Below are positions 1-5,855 of a DNA stretch of 6,685 nt, piece by piece (the first letter of the stretch is position 1; each line of letters begins with the position of its first letter). Source of the stretch: Candidatus Moraniibacteriota bacterium. GTDB lineage: Bacteria; Patescibacteriota; Minisyncoccia; Moranbacterales; UBA2206. Position numbers and translations under genes: made by a program. The stretch is taken from positions 1 to 6,685 of the forward strand of contig DQBY01000063.1 in NCBI GenBank assembly GCA_003534085.1, written 5' to 3'. The notes beneath the pieces are model-generated. The model did no database searches and was not told where the DNA came from. It saw nothing but the letters and a program-made list of their open reading frames with translations.

Positions 1-128
1 CGTTAGATTCTAAAAACTAAGTAATTTTTTAATTTTTTAATGTCTAAGCCAGTCTTTAGTTATGATGGTTTAAAATTTAAAAATTAATATTTATTTATAA
101 AATTAAAAATTCAAAAATTAAAAATTAT
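1..128. other. AT-rich non-coding stretch with a repeat copy
   Basis: No gene is supportable here. The stretch is very AT-rich, with many AAATT/AATTT blocks. Positions 91-111 are identical over 21 bases to 890-910 and match 3372-3392 with one mismatch, so this is a copy of the AT-rich spacer repeat described at the tig-clpP and nusA-ppaC junctions. It lies just beyond the clpP terminator. Confidence 0.6.
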
Positions 129-155
129 AAAAAGCTTCCCTGTTCCAGGAAGCTT
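117..155 (-). terminator. Intrinsic terminator after clpP
   Basis: On the minus strand an 8-bp perfect stem, AAGCTTCC (148-155) with GGAAGCTT (132-139), closes a loop of about 8 nt. It is followed by a U-rich run (five T including the stem base, then an AT-rich tract). It sits about 20 nt after the clpP stop codon, so it is the likely end of the nusA-ppaC-tig-clpP transcript. The T tract is broken after five bases, so efficiency may be moderate. Confidence 0.75.
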
Positions 156-174
156 CTTGATATCGCGATTAAAT

Positions 175-777
175 TTATTTTATAATCTTATCTACAATGC
201 CGTATCTCTTCGCTTCTTCCGCGCTCATGAAGTAATCTCTTTCGGCGTCTTTTTCGACTTTGGCCAACGCTTGCCCGGTATGCTTCGCCATGATCTCGTT
301 CAATCTTTGCTTGATCCTGAGGATATGATTGGCATGGATCGCGATGTCAGTTGCCTGGCCTTGCGTCCCGCCCATCACCTGATGGATCATCACTTCTCCG
401 TTCGGCAGGATGCTCCTTTTGCCCTTTGCTCCGGCCGTCAGGAGCAAGGTCGCGGCTGAAGCGGCCATCCCGATGCAGATCGTCGAAACGTCAGCTTTGA
501 CATATTGCATGGTGTCATAGATCGCCAGAGCCGAAGACACCTGGCCTCCGGGCGAGTTGATATAAAGCTTGATGTCCTCTTTGGAATTTTGCGATTCCAA
601 AAAAAGCAGCTGGGCGATCACGCTGTTGGCAGTAACGTCATCGATCGGACCGGCCAGAAAAATTATCCGGTCTTTCAAGAGGCGGGAATAAATATCATAA
701 GCCCGTTCTCCATGGCTGGTCTTTTCAATGACGGTCGGGATGAGGTATTGGTTACGAATATTATTAGTATTAGGCAT
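175..777 (-). CDS. clpP: ATP-dependent Clp protease proteolytic subunit ClpP
   Basis: This 200-residue protein is the serine peptidase subunit that forms the double-heptamer degradation chamber and works in the cytoplasm with a Clp/Hsp100 unfoldase. The catalytic triad is visible: Ser107 in GMAAS, His132 in MIHQ and Asp181 in ERDYF. Also present are the substrate-groove segment INSPGG (73-78), the handle region [10 protein letters not shown] (136-145) and the N-terminal [22 protein letters not shown] block (the 5' part of the usual axial-loop region). Length matches the family (about 193-207 residues). The ATG at 775-777 is the only sensible start, because an in-frame TAA lies 9 nt upstream. 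No Shine-Dalgarno sequence is visible before it. The gene follows tig on the same strand with a 156-bp AT-rich spacer, the common bacterial tig-clpP order, but clpX is not next to it. A hairpin terminator lies about 20 nt past the stop codon. Confidence 0.97.
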   Translation of the reverse strand: MPNTNNIRNQYLIPTVIEKTSHGERAYDIYSRLLKDRIIFLAGPIDDVTANSVIAQLLFLESQNSKEDIKLYINSPGGQVSSALAIYDTMQYVKADVSTICIGMAASAATLLLTAGAKGKRSILPNGEVMIHQVMGGTQGQATDIAIHANHILRIKQRLNEIMAKHTGQALAKVEKDAERDYFMSAEEAKRYGIVDKIIK

Positions 778-933
778 ATATTTAGATTAAAATTTTATAA
801 TCTTTAATTTTGTAATTTTTAAATAATTTCTAATTTCAAAATTTATAAACCATCTATATCAAAGGAGTTTAAAAATTAAAAATTTAGATTTATTTATAAA
901 ATTAAAAATTAAAAATTAAAAAATTAAAAATTT
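778..933. repeat. AT-rich imperfect palindromic spacer between tig and clpP
   Basis: This 156-bp spacer is almost entirely A and T. Its left arm (806-827) is identical over 22 bases to 3312-3333 in the nusA-ppaC spacer. Its right arm contains 890-910, identical to 91-111 and one mismatch from 3372-3392. The left arm resembles the reverse complement of the right arm, so the whole forms a degenerate palindrome around a less AT-rich centre near 850-868. No GC-rich hairpin or convincing promoter is seen. The sharing of long exact words suggests a dispersed repeat family rather than simple composition. Confidence 0.6.
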
Positions 934-2217
934 TTATAATCTTTCCAAAAATTCGAACACCCTCTCATTCTCCATATTTCCCTTAGTAAAATTATACAAT
1001 CTTTCCATATCAATATTCTTTTCCATATTCTTCACGTTCTTGTAGTATTGCAGAGTTTTGTTCATCTCTTCTTCGATCTCTTTCGTGTCGATATTGATCT
1101 CTTCGAGTTTGGCGATTTCTTGAAGCGCCAGAGCGGACTTCACTCTTTTTTCCGCCTGCGGCTCCCAATCCTTTTCCAGCTCTTTCTTATCTTTTTTCAG
1201 CTGGGCGAGATAAGTATCGACAGTCATCCCCATCCCCTGCAACTGTTGGTCAAATTCATGAAGCATAGTATGAATTTCCTGACGCACGAGAACTTCCGGC
1301 AATTCCACTTTTGAATTTTCGATTATTTTTTCGATGTATTCGCTCCTTTGCTTATCTTTCATCTTCTGTTTGCTTTCCTCAGCCATCCCATCTTTCATAT
1401 TTTTCTTTAGCGCTTCCAGAGTTTCGAATTTTCCGAGAGATTTCGCGAATTCATCATCGACTGCCGGAATCTGTCTTTCTTGGACCAGATTCACCTTCAC
1501 CTTGAAAACCGCTTTTTGCCCGGCTCGCTCTTTCTTGTGATATTCTTTCGGAAATTCCAATTCAAATTCCTTCTCTTCTCCTTCTTTCATGCCGATCAGA
1601 TTGTCTTCAAATCCGGGGATGAACACTCCTTTGCCGATCACCAGCGGATGATTCTTGCTTGTTCCTCCTTCGATCGGAACTCCGTTGACCGTAACCGCAA
1701 AATCAATCTCGACGCTGTCGTTGTTCTTCGCTTCTCGAGCAACCGTCACCAATTTGACCCGGCTGTTTGCCAGTTTTTCAAGCTCCAATAAAACTTCGTC
1801 CTCTGTCGGCTCGGATGATTTATCCTTGTTGGCCTCGTTGACTTTCTTGATGTCTTTTTTGTATGAATCTTTTATTTCAATCTTCGGCATGACGGCTACT
1901 CGCGCCACAAATTCCAGATCAAAGCCTTCTTCGATTTTTTCGATTTCAACTTCAGGGCTTCCGATGACTTCCAATTTTTCAGCCGTCACAAAATCGACAT
2001 AGCTTTTCTGCACCGCTTTTTCAGCGGCAGCATTAAGAACCGGTCCTTTCCCGATTTTTTGTTCCACCATTTTTCTCGGAGCTTTTCCGGGGCGGAATCC
2101 TTCAAATTTTATCTCCTCTGAAACTTCAGCCGCCGCTTTGTCCAGATGCTTTTCCCAATCTTCTCGAGGCACCGTTATTTTTATCTCAATTCTTGATTTT
2201 GGCAGTTTCTTTATCAT
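934..2217 (-). CDS. tig: Trigger factor, ribosome-associated chaperone / peptidyl-prolyl isomerase
   Basis: This 427-residue protein binds the ribosome near the exit tunnel and shields nascent chains. The three-domain layout is clear. The N-terminal ribosome-binding domain (about 1-115) carries the signature GFRPGKAP at 40-47, equivalent to the GFRxGKxP loop that contacts ribosomal protein L23. An FKBP-type prolyl isomerase domain (about 166-245) includes IPGFEDNLIGMKEGEE. A helical C-terminal chaperone domain (about 250-427) is rich in Lys and Glu. Length is close to E. coli trigger factor (432). A charged linker near 125-140 (NEANKDKSSEPTED) joins domains 1 and 2. The ATG at 2215-2217 is preceded by a weak AGGGA at 9-nt spacing and by an in-frame TGA 15 nt upstream, which lies in the terminal repeat of the adjacent palindromic element. 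It lies between ppaC and clpP on the same strand. Confidence 0.96.
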   Translation of the reverse strand: MIKKLPKSRIEIKITVPREDWEKHLDKAAAEVSEEIKFEGFRPGKAPRKMVEQKIGKGPVLNAAAEKAVQKSYVDFVTAEKLEVIGSPEVEIEKIEEGFDLEFVARVAVMPKIEIKDSYKKDIKKVNEANKDKSSEPTEDEVLLELEKLANSRVKLVTVAREAKNNDSVEIDFAVTVNGVPIEGGTSKNHPLVIGKGVFIPGFEDNLIGMKEGEEKEFELEFPKEYHKKERAGQKAVFKVKVNLVQERQIPAVDDEFAKSLGKFETLEALKKNMKDGMAEESKQKMKDKQRSEYIEKIIENSKVELPEVLVRQEIHTMLHEFDQQLQGMGMTVDTYLAQLKKDKKELEKDWEPQAEKRVKSALALQEIAKLEEINIDTKEIEEEMNKTLQYYKNVKNMEKNIDMERLYNFTKGNMENERVFEFLERL

Positions 2218-2230
2218 AATTATTTTTCCC

Positions 2231-2355
2231 TGTCATCCCGGACCCGCCCCTGCCAGCCTCGCCGAGTCTAGGCGGGGCGGAGATCCGGGATCTAAACGGA
2301 AGCTCGATTGCTCCACTGATCCCCTATTAGATTCCGGATCAAGTCCGGAATGACA
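2231..2355. repeat. 125-bp palindromic repeat element (MITE/REP-like) between ppaC and tig
   Basis: The ends TGTCATCCCGGAC (2231-2243) and GTCCGGAATGACA (2343-2355) form 13-bp terminal inverted repeats with one mismatch. The left half folds into a long GC-rich stem: ATCCCGGA (2235-2242) with TCCGGGAT (2284-2291), continued by CCGCCCC (2244-2250) with GGGGCGG (2274-2280) and GCC/GGC. The right half is a perfect 8-bp hairpin, ATTCCGGA (2331-2338) with TCCGGAAT (2344-2351), loop TCAAG. A further inverted match links 2283-2294 to 2328-2339. The element is far more GC-rich than the other spacers. It encodes no transposase, so if mobile it would need one supplied elsewhere. It sits 8 nt past the ppaC stop and 13 nt before the tig start, so it is probably transcribed and may act as an RNA structure between the two genes. 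No U tract follows, so it is not a typical terminator. Confidence 0.8.
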
Positions 2356-2363
2356 ATTAATTT

Positions 2364-3293
2364 TTATTTAGTTAATTCTTCAGTAAGAGGAGGAATGACC
2401 TGCTTCTTTCTGGAAACAACTCCCGGAAGAAAAATTATTTTGTCTTCAGCTTTTTGTCCGAACACTTTTTCCGCCAAGATTTGTTCCTCTTCTCCGACTA
2501 CGTAGAGCTGGCTGTTCTGCTGAAGGATATCCGCAACCATAAAAAATATGTATTCCAGATCCTCTGCTTGTTTTTTGAAAGAAAGCGCCCCCATGATCTC
2601 ATCCTTTTTTTCATTTACGCTTTCCGGATGGGTCGTTTCCCAGGTTCCGACTCCGACTTTGTGCGTTCCCATCTCAAAATTTTTGTAATCGAGAGTTATG
2701 ATGTCGGAAAGTGAAATTCCTTCCAGGCTTGATTTCGCTTTGAACATTTCTGAGGCGAACTTTGCGATATCCAAGCTGGCAATCTTGTTTAGCTCCTCCA
2801 AGATTTTTCTATCATCATCGGTCGTTGTCGGAGAAGTCAGATTCAAAGTGTCCGACAATATTCCGGCTATCAGCAGCTTTGCATCGGTTTCAGAAACAGA
2901 AATATTTTTTTCCGCGAACATTTTGGCCAGAAGAGTTGAAGTGCTTCCGACCGGCTCTATTCTGCAAAAGATAGGCGCGTCAGATTTCAATGTAAGTTTG
3001 TGATGGTCAAGAACATAATCGACGCGAGTATAATCCGATCCATCTAGCATCTGATTTATATCATTGTGATCGACTAAGGCAACCTTGTCGCCTTCTCCCA
3101 AAGTTCCGGCCATTTCCGGCGCGGAAACCTCGAAAGTTTCCAGAATAAATTTCGTTTCATTGTTCAATTCTCCCGCGCTCCTTGCTTCAGCTTCGATATC
3201 AAAAGCTGATTTGAAATAATCTTTGGCGACGATAGCCGAAACTATCGAATCCGTATCCGGATTTTTATGTCCTATAACAATTAACTTGCTCAC
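2364..3293 (-). CDS. ppaC: Manganese-dependent inorganic pyrophosphatase (family II, DHH superfamily)
   Basis: This 309-residue cytosolic enzyme hydrolyses pyrophosphate to two phosphates, pulling biosynthetic reactions forward. All family II metal ligands can be placed: His9, Asp13 and Asp15 in GHKNPDTDS (8-16), Asp75 in LVDHND, His97 and His98 in the DHH motif (96-98), and Asp148 in ILSD. The C-terminal DHHA2 domain ends with the substrate-binding SRKKQ motif (294-298). Length equals that of the Bacillus subtilis enzyme, and there are no regulatory CBS domains. The start is GTG: an in-frame TAG immediately precedes it, and a later start would remove the N-terminal metal ligands. No Shine-Dalgarno site is visible (AGAAATTTAG precedes the start). 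It lies between nusA and tig on the same strand; a functional reason for that placement is not evident. Confidence 0.96.
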   Translation of the reverse strand: MSKLIVIGHKNPDTDSIVSAIVAKDYFKSAFDIEAEARSAGELNNETKFILETFEVSAPEMAGTLGEGDKVALVDHNDINQMLDGSDYTRVDYVLDHHKLTLKSDAPIFCRIEPVGSTSTLLAKMFAEKNISVSETDAKLLIAGILSDTLNLTSPTTTDDDRKILEELNKIASLDIAKFASEMFKAKSSLEGISLSDIITLDYKNFEMGTHKVGVGTWETTHPESVNEKKDEIMGALSFKKQAEDLEYIFFMVADILQQNSQLYVVGEEEQILAEKVFGQKAEDKIIFLPGVVSRKKQVIPPLTEELTK

Positions 3294-3413
3294 CTAAATT
3301 TCTAATTTTTAAATTTTGTAATTTTTAAATAATCTAAATGCTTAAATTTTTAAACATTAAAAATTAAAAAATTATTTACAAAATTAAAAATTATAAAATT
3401 AAAAATTAAAGTA
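3294..3413. repeat. AT-rich imperfect palindromic spacer between nusA and ppaC
   Basis: This 120-bp spacer has the same architecture as the tig-clpP spacer. It carries a left arm (3312-3333) identical to 806-827 and a right arm (3372-3392) one mismatch from 890-910 and 91-111. The arms are roughly inverted relative to each other around a centre near 3335-3355. In both this and the tig-clpP spacer the shared right-arm word lies 21-23 nt beyond the upstream gene's stop codon. No terminator hairpin or clear promoter is seen, so read-through from nusA into ppaC is plausible. Confidence 0.6.
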
Positions 3414-4691
3414 TTATTTTTCTTCTGGGGCTTCTTCCTTGCTTTCGCCATCATTTTCATCCGCTGCTTCGCCCGAAGCCTCAACCTCTTCTCCCGCCGC
3501 CTTTACTCCCAAAATATCTATCTTCCATCCGGTCAATTTGGCAGCCAAACGGACATTCTGACCTCTTTTTCCGATCGCCAAAGAAAGCTGATCATCCGGA
3601 ACGGAAACAGTTGCTTCTTGCGTCGATTCATTTACATCAACTTTCAAAACTTTGGCCGGACTCAAAGCGGCCGCGATGAATTTCGCAATGCTTTCATTCC
3701 AGAGGATGATATCGATCTTTTCTCCTCCCAATTCATCGATCACGGCCTGGACGCGAGTTCCTTTCTGCCCGACGCAAGAACCGATCGGATCGATTCCTTC
3801 TTCGCTCGAAGCGACAGCGATCTTTGTCCGCTCTCCCGCTTCCCGGGCGATTCCTTTGATCTCAACAGTTCCCGCGAAAATTTCCGGCACTTCCAATTCG
3901 AACAATTTTTGGATCATCTGGGGATGCACGCGGCTCAAAGTTATGCCGGGGCCTTTTGATCCGGACTCAACTTTGGCGATGTATACCTTGACCCGTTGTC
4001 CGATGCGATAATTTTCTCTTTCAACTTGTTCGGAAGGGAACAAGACTCCGATTGATTTTCCAAGGTCGATGAAAACATTCCGTCCTTCGATCCTTTGCAC
4101 GACTCCGCTGACAACTTCGCCTTCCTTGTCTTTGTATTCGTCAAACATAGAATCTCTTTCCGCTTCTCTGATCCTTTGGATTATGACTTGTTTTGCAGTT
4201 TGTGCCGCCACTCGTCCGTAATCCTGTTTTGATTCCAATTCGATCTCGATCACATCTCCGATTTTCGCGTCCTTCTTCATTTCCTTGGCTTCTTCCACAG
4301 TCAGATCTCTTTCCGGATTGAAACGGGCAAGTTTTTCCTCGTCCGCCGAAGCTTCAGCGTAGGAGGATTCGTCTTTTCCGCCTTCCATCTCTCTTTGAGC
4401 CGCCCTTTCCGCCAGCTCTTCCTCGGTCACGAATTCTCGCAAAGTTTCATCGACAACTTCTTTGACCAAGAAAAATTTGGTGTCTCCGCTCTTCTCATTG
4501 AAAACAGCCCTGATGTTCTGGCCTTTTTTCCCGTAATCCTTTTTATACGCCGCCGCCAGCGCCGCTTCGATAGTTTCAATGACTTTTTCTTTGGAAATTC
4601 CCTTTTCGTCGCAAAGAGCCGAGATGGCGCTTCCAAAATCTCCCAAATGGCTTTGAGTTTCGTCTGTCTTGCTTGTTTTTTTCTTTGGCAT
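3414..4691 (-). CDS. nusA: Transcription termination/antitermination protein NusA
   Basis: NusA binds RNA polymerase and nascent RNA and modulates pausing, intrinsic termination and antitermination. From the chosen ATG the protein has 425 residues. It has an N-terminal RNA-polymerase-binding domain (about 10-185, with KGISKEKVIETIEAALAAAYKKDYGK and the TAKQVIIQRIREAER helix), an S1 domain (about 190-242), KH1 with GQKG (308-311) and KH2 with GKRG (374-377, within LAIGKRGQNVRLAAKLTGWKIDI). It ends in an acidic tail of about 25 residues and lacks the C-terminal acidic repeats found in E. coli NusA. A TTG at 4725-4727 would add 12 residues but runs through a tandem repeat, so I prefer the ATG at 4689-4691. 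No clear Shine-Dalgarno site is present. Residues about 100-125 contain an extra SSYAEASADEEK segment encoded by a small palindrome. The usual neighbours rimP and infB are absent here. Confidence 0.96.
   Translation of the reverse strand: MPKKKTSKTDETQSHLGDFGSAISALCDEKGISKEKVIETIEAALAAAYKKDYGKKGQNIRAVFNEKSGDTKFFLVKEVVDETLREFVTEEELAERAAQREMEGGKDESSYAEASADEEKLARFNPERDLTVEEAKEMKKDAKIGDVIEIELESKQDYGRVAAQTAKQVIIQRIREAERDSMFDEYKDKEGEVVSGVVQRIEGRNVFIDLGKSIGVLFPSEQVERENYRIGQRVKVYIAKVESGSKGPGITLSRVHPQMIQKLFELEVPEIFAGTVEIKGIAREAGERTKIAVASSEEGIDPIGSCVGQKGTRVQAVIDELGGEKIDIILWNESIAKFIAAALSPAKVLKVDVNESTQEATVSVPDDQLSLAIGKRGQNVRLAAKLTGWKIDILGVKAAGEEVEASGEAADENDGESKEEAPEEK
4342..4364. repeat. Intragenic palindromic insert in nusA
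   Basis: A 23-nt imperfect palindrome is centred on GAAGCTTC (4348-4355). Flanking CGC and GCG arms pair, as do outer TCC and GGA with an offset. In the nusA frame it encodes YAEASAD within SSYAEASADEEK, falling in a low-complexity linker of the N-terminal domain that E. coli NusA lacks. It resembles, in principle, the small palindromic elements of Rickettsia that insert in frame into genes. Identity as a mobile repeat is inference. Confidence 0.5.
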
Positions 4692-4702
4692 AAATTTGGA
4701 TA

Positions 4703-4738
4703 AGCCTGATTGGTCCGATCGGTCCAATTCGTCCTATC
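4703..4738. repeat. Four tandem 9-bp repeats in the nusA leader
   Basis: On the minus strand the units are GATAGGACG (4730-4738), AATTGGACC (4721-4729), GATCGGACC (4712-4720) and AATCAGGCT (4703-4711), a degenerate 9-bp period with consensus RATNGGACC. The array ends 11 nt before the nusA ATG. It also overlaps a possible TTG start, which weakens that start as a real one. Confidence 0.65.
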
Positions 4739-4754
4739 ATTTTAATGGCTTTTT

Positions 4755-4780
4755 AAAAAAAGAATCCGCTTCTCGCGGAT
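4755..4780 (-). terminator. nusA: Intrinsic terminator in the nusA leader (possible attenuator)
   Basis: On the minus strand a perfect 6-bp stem, ATCCGC (4775-4780) with GCGGAT (4764-4769), closes a GAGAA loop and is followed by TCTTTTTTT, with seven consecutive T at 4755-4761. It starts only about 20 nt after the predicted transcription start and ends about 65 nt before the nusA ATG, with no gene between promoter and hairpin. It therefore looks like a leader terminator controlling nusA rather than the end of an upstream gene. The stem is short, so it may depend on NusA for efficiency. Confidence 0.65.
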
Positions 4781-4804
4781 CACTCTTGACTGTATTACAT
4801 ATAA

Positions 4805-4832
4805 AGTTTAGCAGATTTTCAAATTTTGTCAA
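4805..4832 (-). promoter_or_regulatory. nusA: Sigma70-type promoter for nusA
   Basis: On the minus strand there is a consensus -35 box TTGACA (4827-4832), a 16-bp spacer, and -10 box TAAACT (4805-4810) preceded by TGC, giving an extended -10. Transcription would begin near 4798, leaving a leader of roughly 105 nt before the nusA ATG. This is the best minus-strand promoter seen in the window and could serve the whole nusA-ppaC-tig-clpP run. Confidence 0.65.
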
Positions 4833-4833
4833 T

Positions 4834-5020
4834 CGTCATTAAATAAAGAGGTTGCGGTGAGCCGTTGGCTTCAAAAAAGCTTGGCTTTGAGGAATTGCGA
4901 TTCGCCCATAGGCGAAAGAGCAAGGAGAAAAGCCGAGCTTTAGCTAACAATCCGAGGGGTTCAATGCTTCCTAAAAATCCCATCCTCATATTAACCTTCA
5001 AATCAGCCAAAATCCGCGCC
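4834..5020. other. Non-coding part of the divergent intergenic region
   Basis: Between the two divergent promoters I find no gene with recognisable similarity. A 67-codon minus-strand reading frame (4819-5022) crosses the region, but it ends inside the nusA promoter and shows no ribosome binding site or known motif. Its main structure is the nested inverted repeat at 4876-4941. The remainder shows nothing I can name. Confidence 0.5.
4876..4941. repeat. Nested 66-nt inverted repeat / hairpin
   Basis: The outer arms AAAGCTTGGCTTT (4876-4888) and AAAGCCGAGCTTT (4929-4941) pair over 13 bp with one mismatch. Inside, TTGC (4895-4898) pairs with GCAA (4920-4923), and TTCGCC (4901-4906) pairs with GGCGAA (4911-4916) around a CATA tetraloop. 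The result is one long, mostly paired stem-loop. There is no T tract on either side, so it is not a terminator. It could be a dispersed palindromic repeat or an RNA structure. Confidence 0.65.
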
Positions 5021-5024
5021 ATTA

Positions 5025-5053
5025 TTGACTTCCTGTCCGTTTTGTGCTAAGAT
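5025..5053 (+). promoter_or_regulatory. Sigma70-type promoter for the right-hand gene pair
   Basis: A -35 box TTGACT (5025-5030), a 17-bp spacer and -10 box TAAGAT (5048-5053) preceded by TGC (extended -10) lie upstream of the 5148 gene. Transcription would start near 5060, leaving a leader of about 88 nt. Like the nusA promoter, it uses a TTGAC -35 box with a TGC-extended -10. Confidence 0.65.
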
Positions 5054-5059
5054 AATAGG

Positions 5060-5106
5060 TCATCTGAGATGATGGCAAGGTTCGTCAAACTCGAGCCTTC
5101 GGCTCG
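5060..5106 (+). other. Leader hairpins upstream of the 5148 gene
   Basis: Two small hairpins occupy the start of the predicted leader: TCATC (5060-5064) with GATGA (5068-5072), and CGAGCC (5092-5097) with GGCTCG (5101-5106) around a TTC loop. The second is a perfect 6-bp GC-rich stem with no following U run, so it is not a terminator. Being at the 5' end, the hairpins could stabilise the transcript, or the second could be another short palindromic repeat. Confidence 0.45.
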
Positions 5107-5147
5107 TTGAAAATTGAATATAACTGAAAATACACTGGAGGTGTAAA

Positions 5148-5855
5148 ATGGCGGAAGAAAAGAAGGAACAAAGAAACTGGGGAAGCTTTTTGAAAAACAA
5201 CTTGGCAGAAATGCTAGTTGTCGGAATGTTTATTCCTTTCGTGAAATCAATTTTCGAAAAATTTTCTGCACGGGCAGGCGACAAAGTCGAAAAACGACTT
5301 GAAAAAGCTCTCGGCATCGAAGTTGAGGAGACAGGTAAGGGAATCGGGGACGAAATAATCTATCTCGCAGCGCTCCAGAAAATAGATGATGCTGAGCAAG
5401 GCAAGGTAGAAGAATTCAAATCCGAGCTCAAAAAAGATGCCAATGCCGGAGCCAAAAAAGCAGAAGCTTTTGTTCTTTTTATTGCGAAGGGAGTAAAGGC
5501 CTTTGAAAAAGAACACAAAACTGTTTCAGGTGGCGGAAAAAATAACAAGGAGCCACGAACAGAGTATGTCCACAAGGATTTAACAGTAGGTTTTGAATGG
5601 TCAAGCAAATTTTTTAAGAGACTTCTTTCGAAACCCGACTACGCGAAGAAGCTTCGGTATCTTGAGGATGAAAACGTTTTCTCACTGATTCCGCTAGAGA
5701 AAACCACACCGCTCATAATCAAAAAGGCCTCTGAGGTTTTTGATGTAGCGCAAGAAAACGCGCAAACTAATCTCACTGACCTCGAAGGCGCAACAAAAAG
5801 CTGGGCAGACAAAATGAAAGAAAAATACGAAAAATCGAAAGGAGAAGGAAAATGA
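5148..5855 (+). CDS. Unrecognised Lys/Glu-rich helical protein
   Basis: I do not recognise the family of this 235-residue protein. It is rich in Lys, Glu and Ala and appears almost entirely helical. Residues about 19-36 (LAEMLVVGMFIPFVKSIF) form a hydrophobic or amphipathic stretch that could be a short membrane anchor or a membrane-surface helix. There is no signal peptide with a cleavage site. A Gly-rich hinge (VSGGGKNN, about 126-133) separates a helical half (40-123) from a second half (138-235) with a strongly charged C-terminus. The ATG is well supported: GGAGG (5137-5141) lies 6 nt upstream and an in-frame TAA sits 24 nt further back than the last possible codon. Its stop overlaps the next start as ATGA, so the two products are probably made together and may interact. 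It is transcribed away from nusA. Confidence 0.85.
   Translation: MAEEKKEQRNWGSFLKNNLAEMLVVGMFIPFVKSIFEKFSARAGDKVEKRLEKALGIEVEETGKGIGDEIIYLAALQKIDDAEQGKVEEFKSELKKDANAGAKKAEAFVLFIAKGVKAFEKEHKTVSGGGKNNKEPRTEYVHKDLTVGFEWSSKFFKRLLSKPDYAKKLRYLEDENVFSLIPLEKTTPLIIKKASEVFDVAQENAQTNLTDLEGATKSWADKMKEKYEKSKGEGK

Noticed and set aside
861..870. AAAGGAG on the plus strand in the tig-clpP spacer as a ribosome binding site
   Set aside because: No plus-strand start codon or open frame of any length follows it at suitable spacing.
778..933. CRISPR-like array because of repeated AT-rich words
   Set aside because: The words are low complexity, irregularly spaced and inverted, with no distinct spacers and no cas genes.
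157..2002. Several plus-strand reading frames of 60-115 codons opposite clpP and tig
   Set aside because: They lie antisense to strongly conserved genes with intact motifs, lack ribosome binding sites, and have compositions typical of shadow frames.
2331..2351. Perfect 8-bp hairpin after ppaC as an intrinsic terminator
   Set aside because: No U tract follows on the minus strand, and the hairpin is one half of the 125-bp palindromic element.
4692..4727. TTG start extending NusA by 12 residues
   Set aside because: The extension is encoded by the 9-bp tandem repeat, lacks a ribosome binding site, and the ATG at 4689-4691 gives a normal NusA N-terminus.
4819..5022. 67-codon minus-strand reading frame upstream of nusA, in the place where rimP is often found
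   Set aside because: It has no ribosome binding site, no RimP-like or other recognised motif, runs through a long inverted repeat, and ends inside the well-formed nusA promoter.
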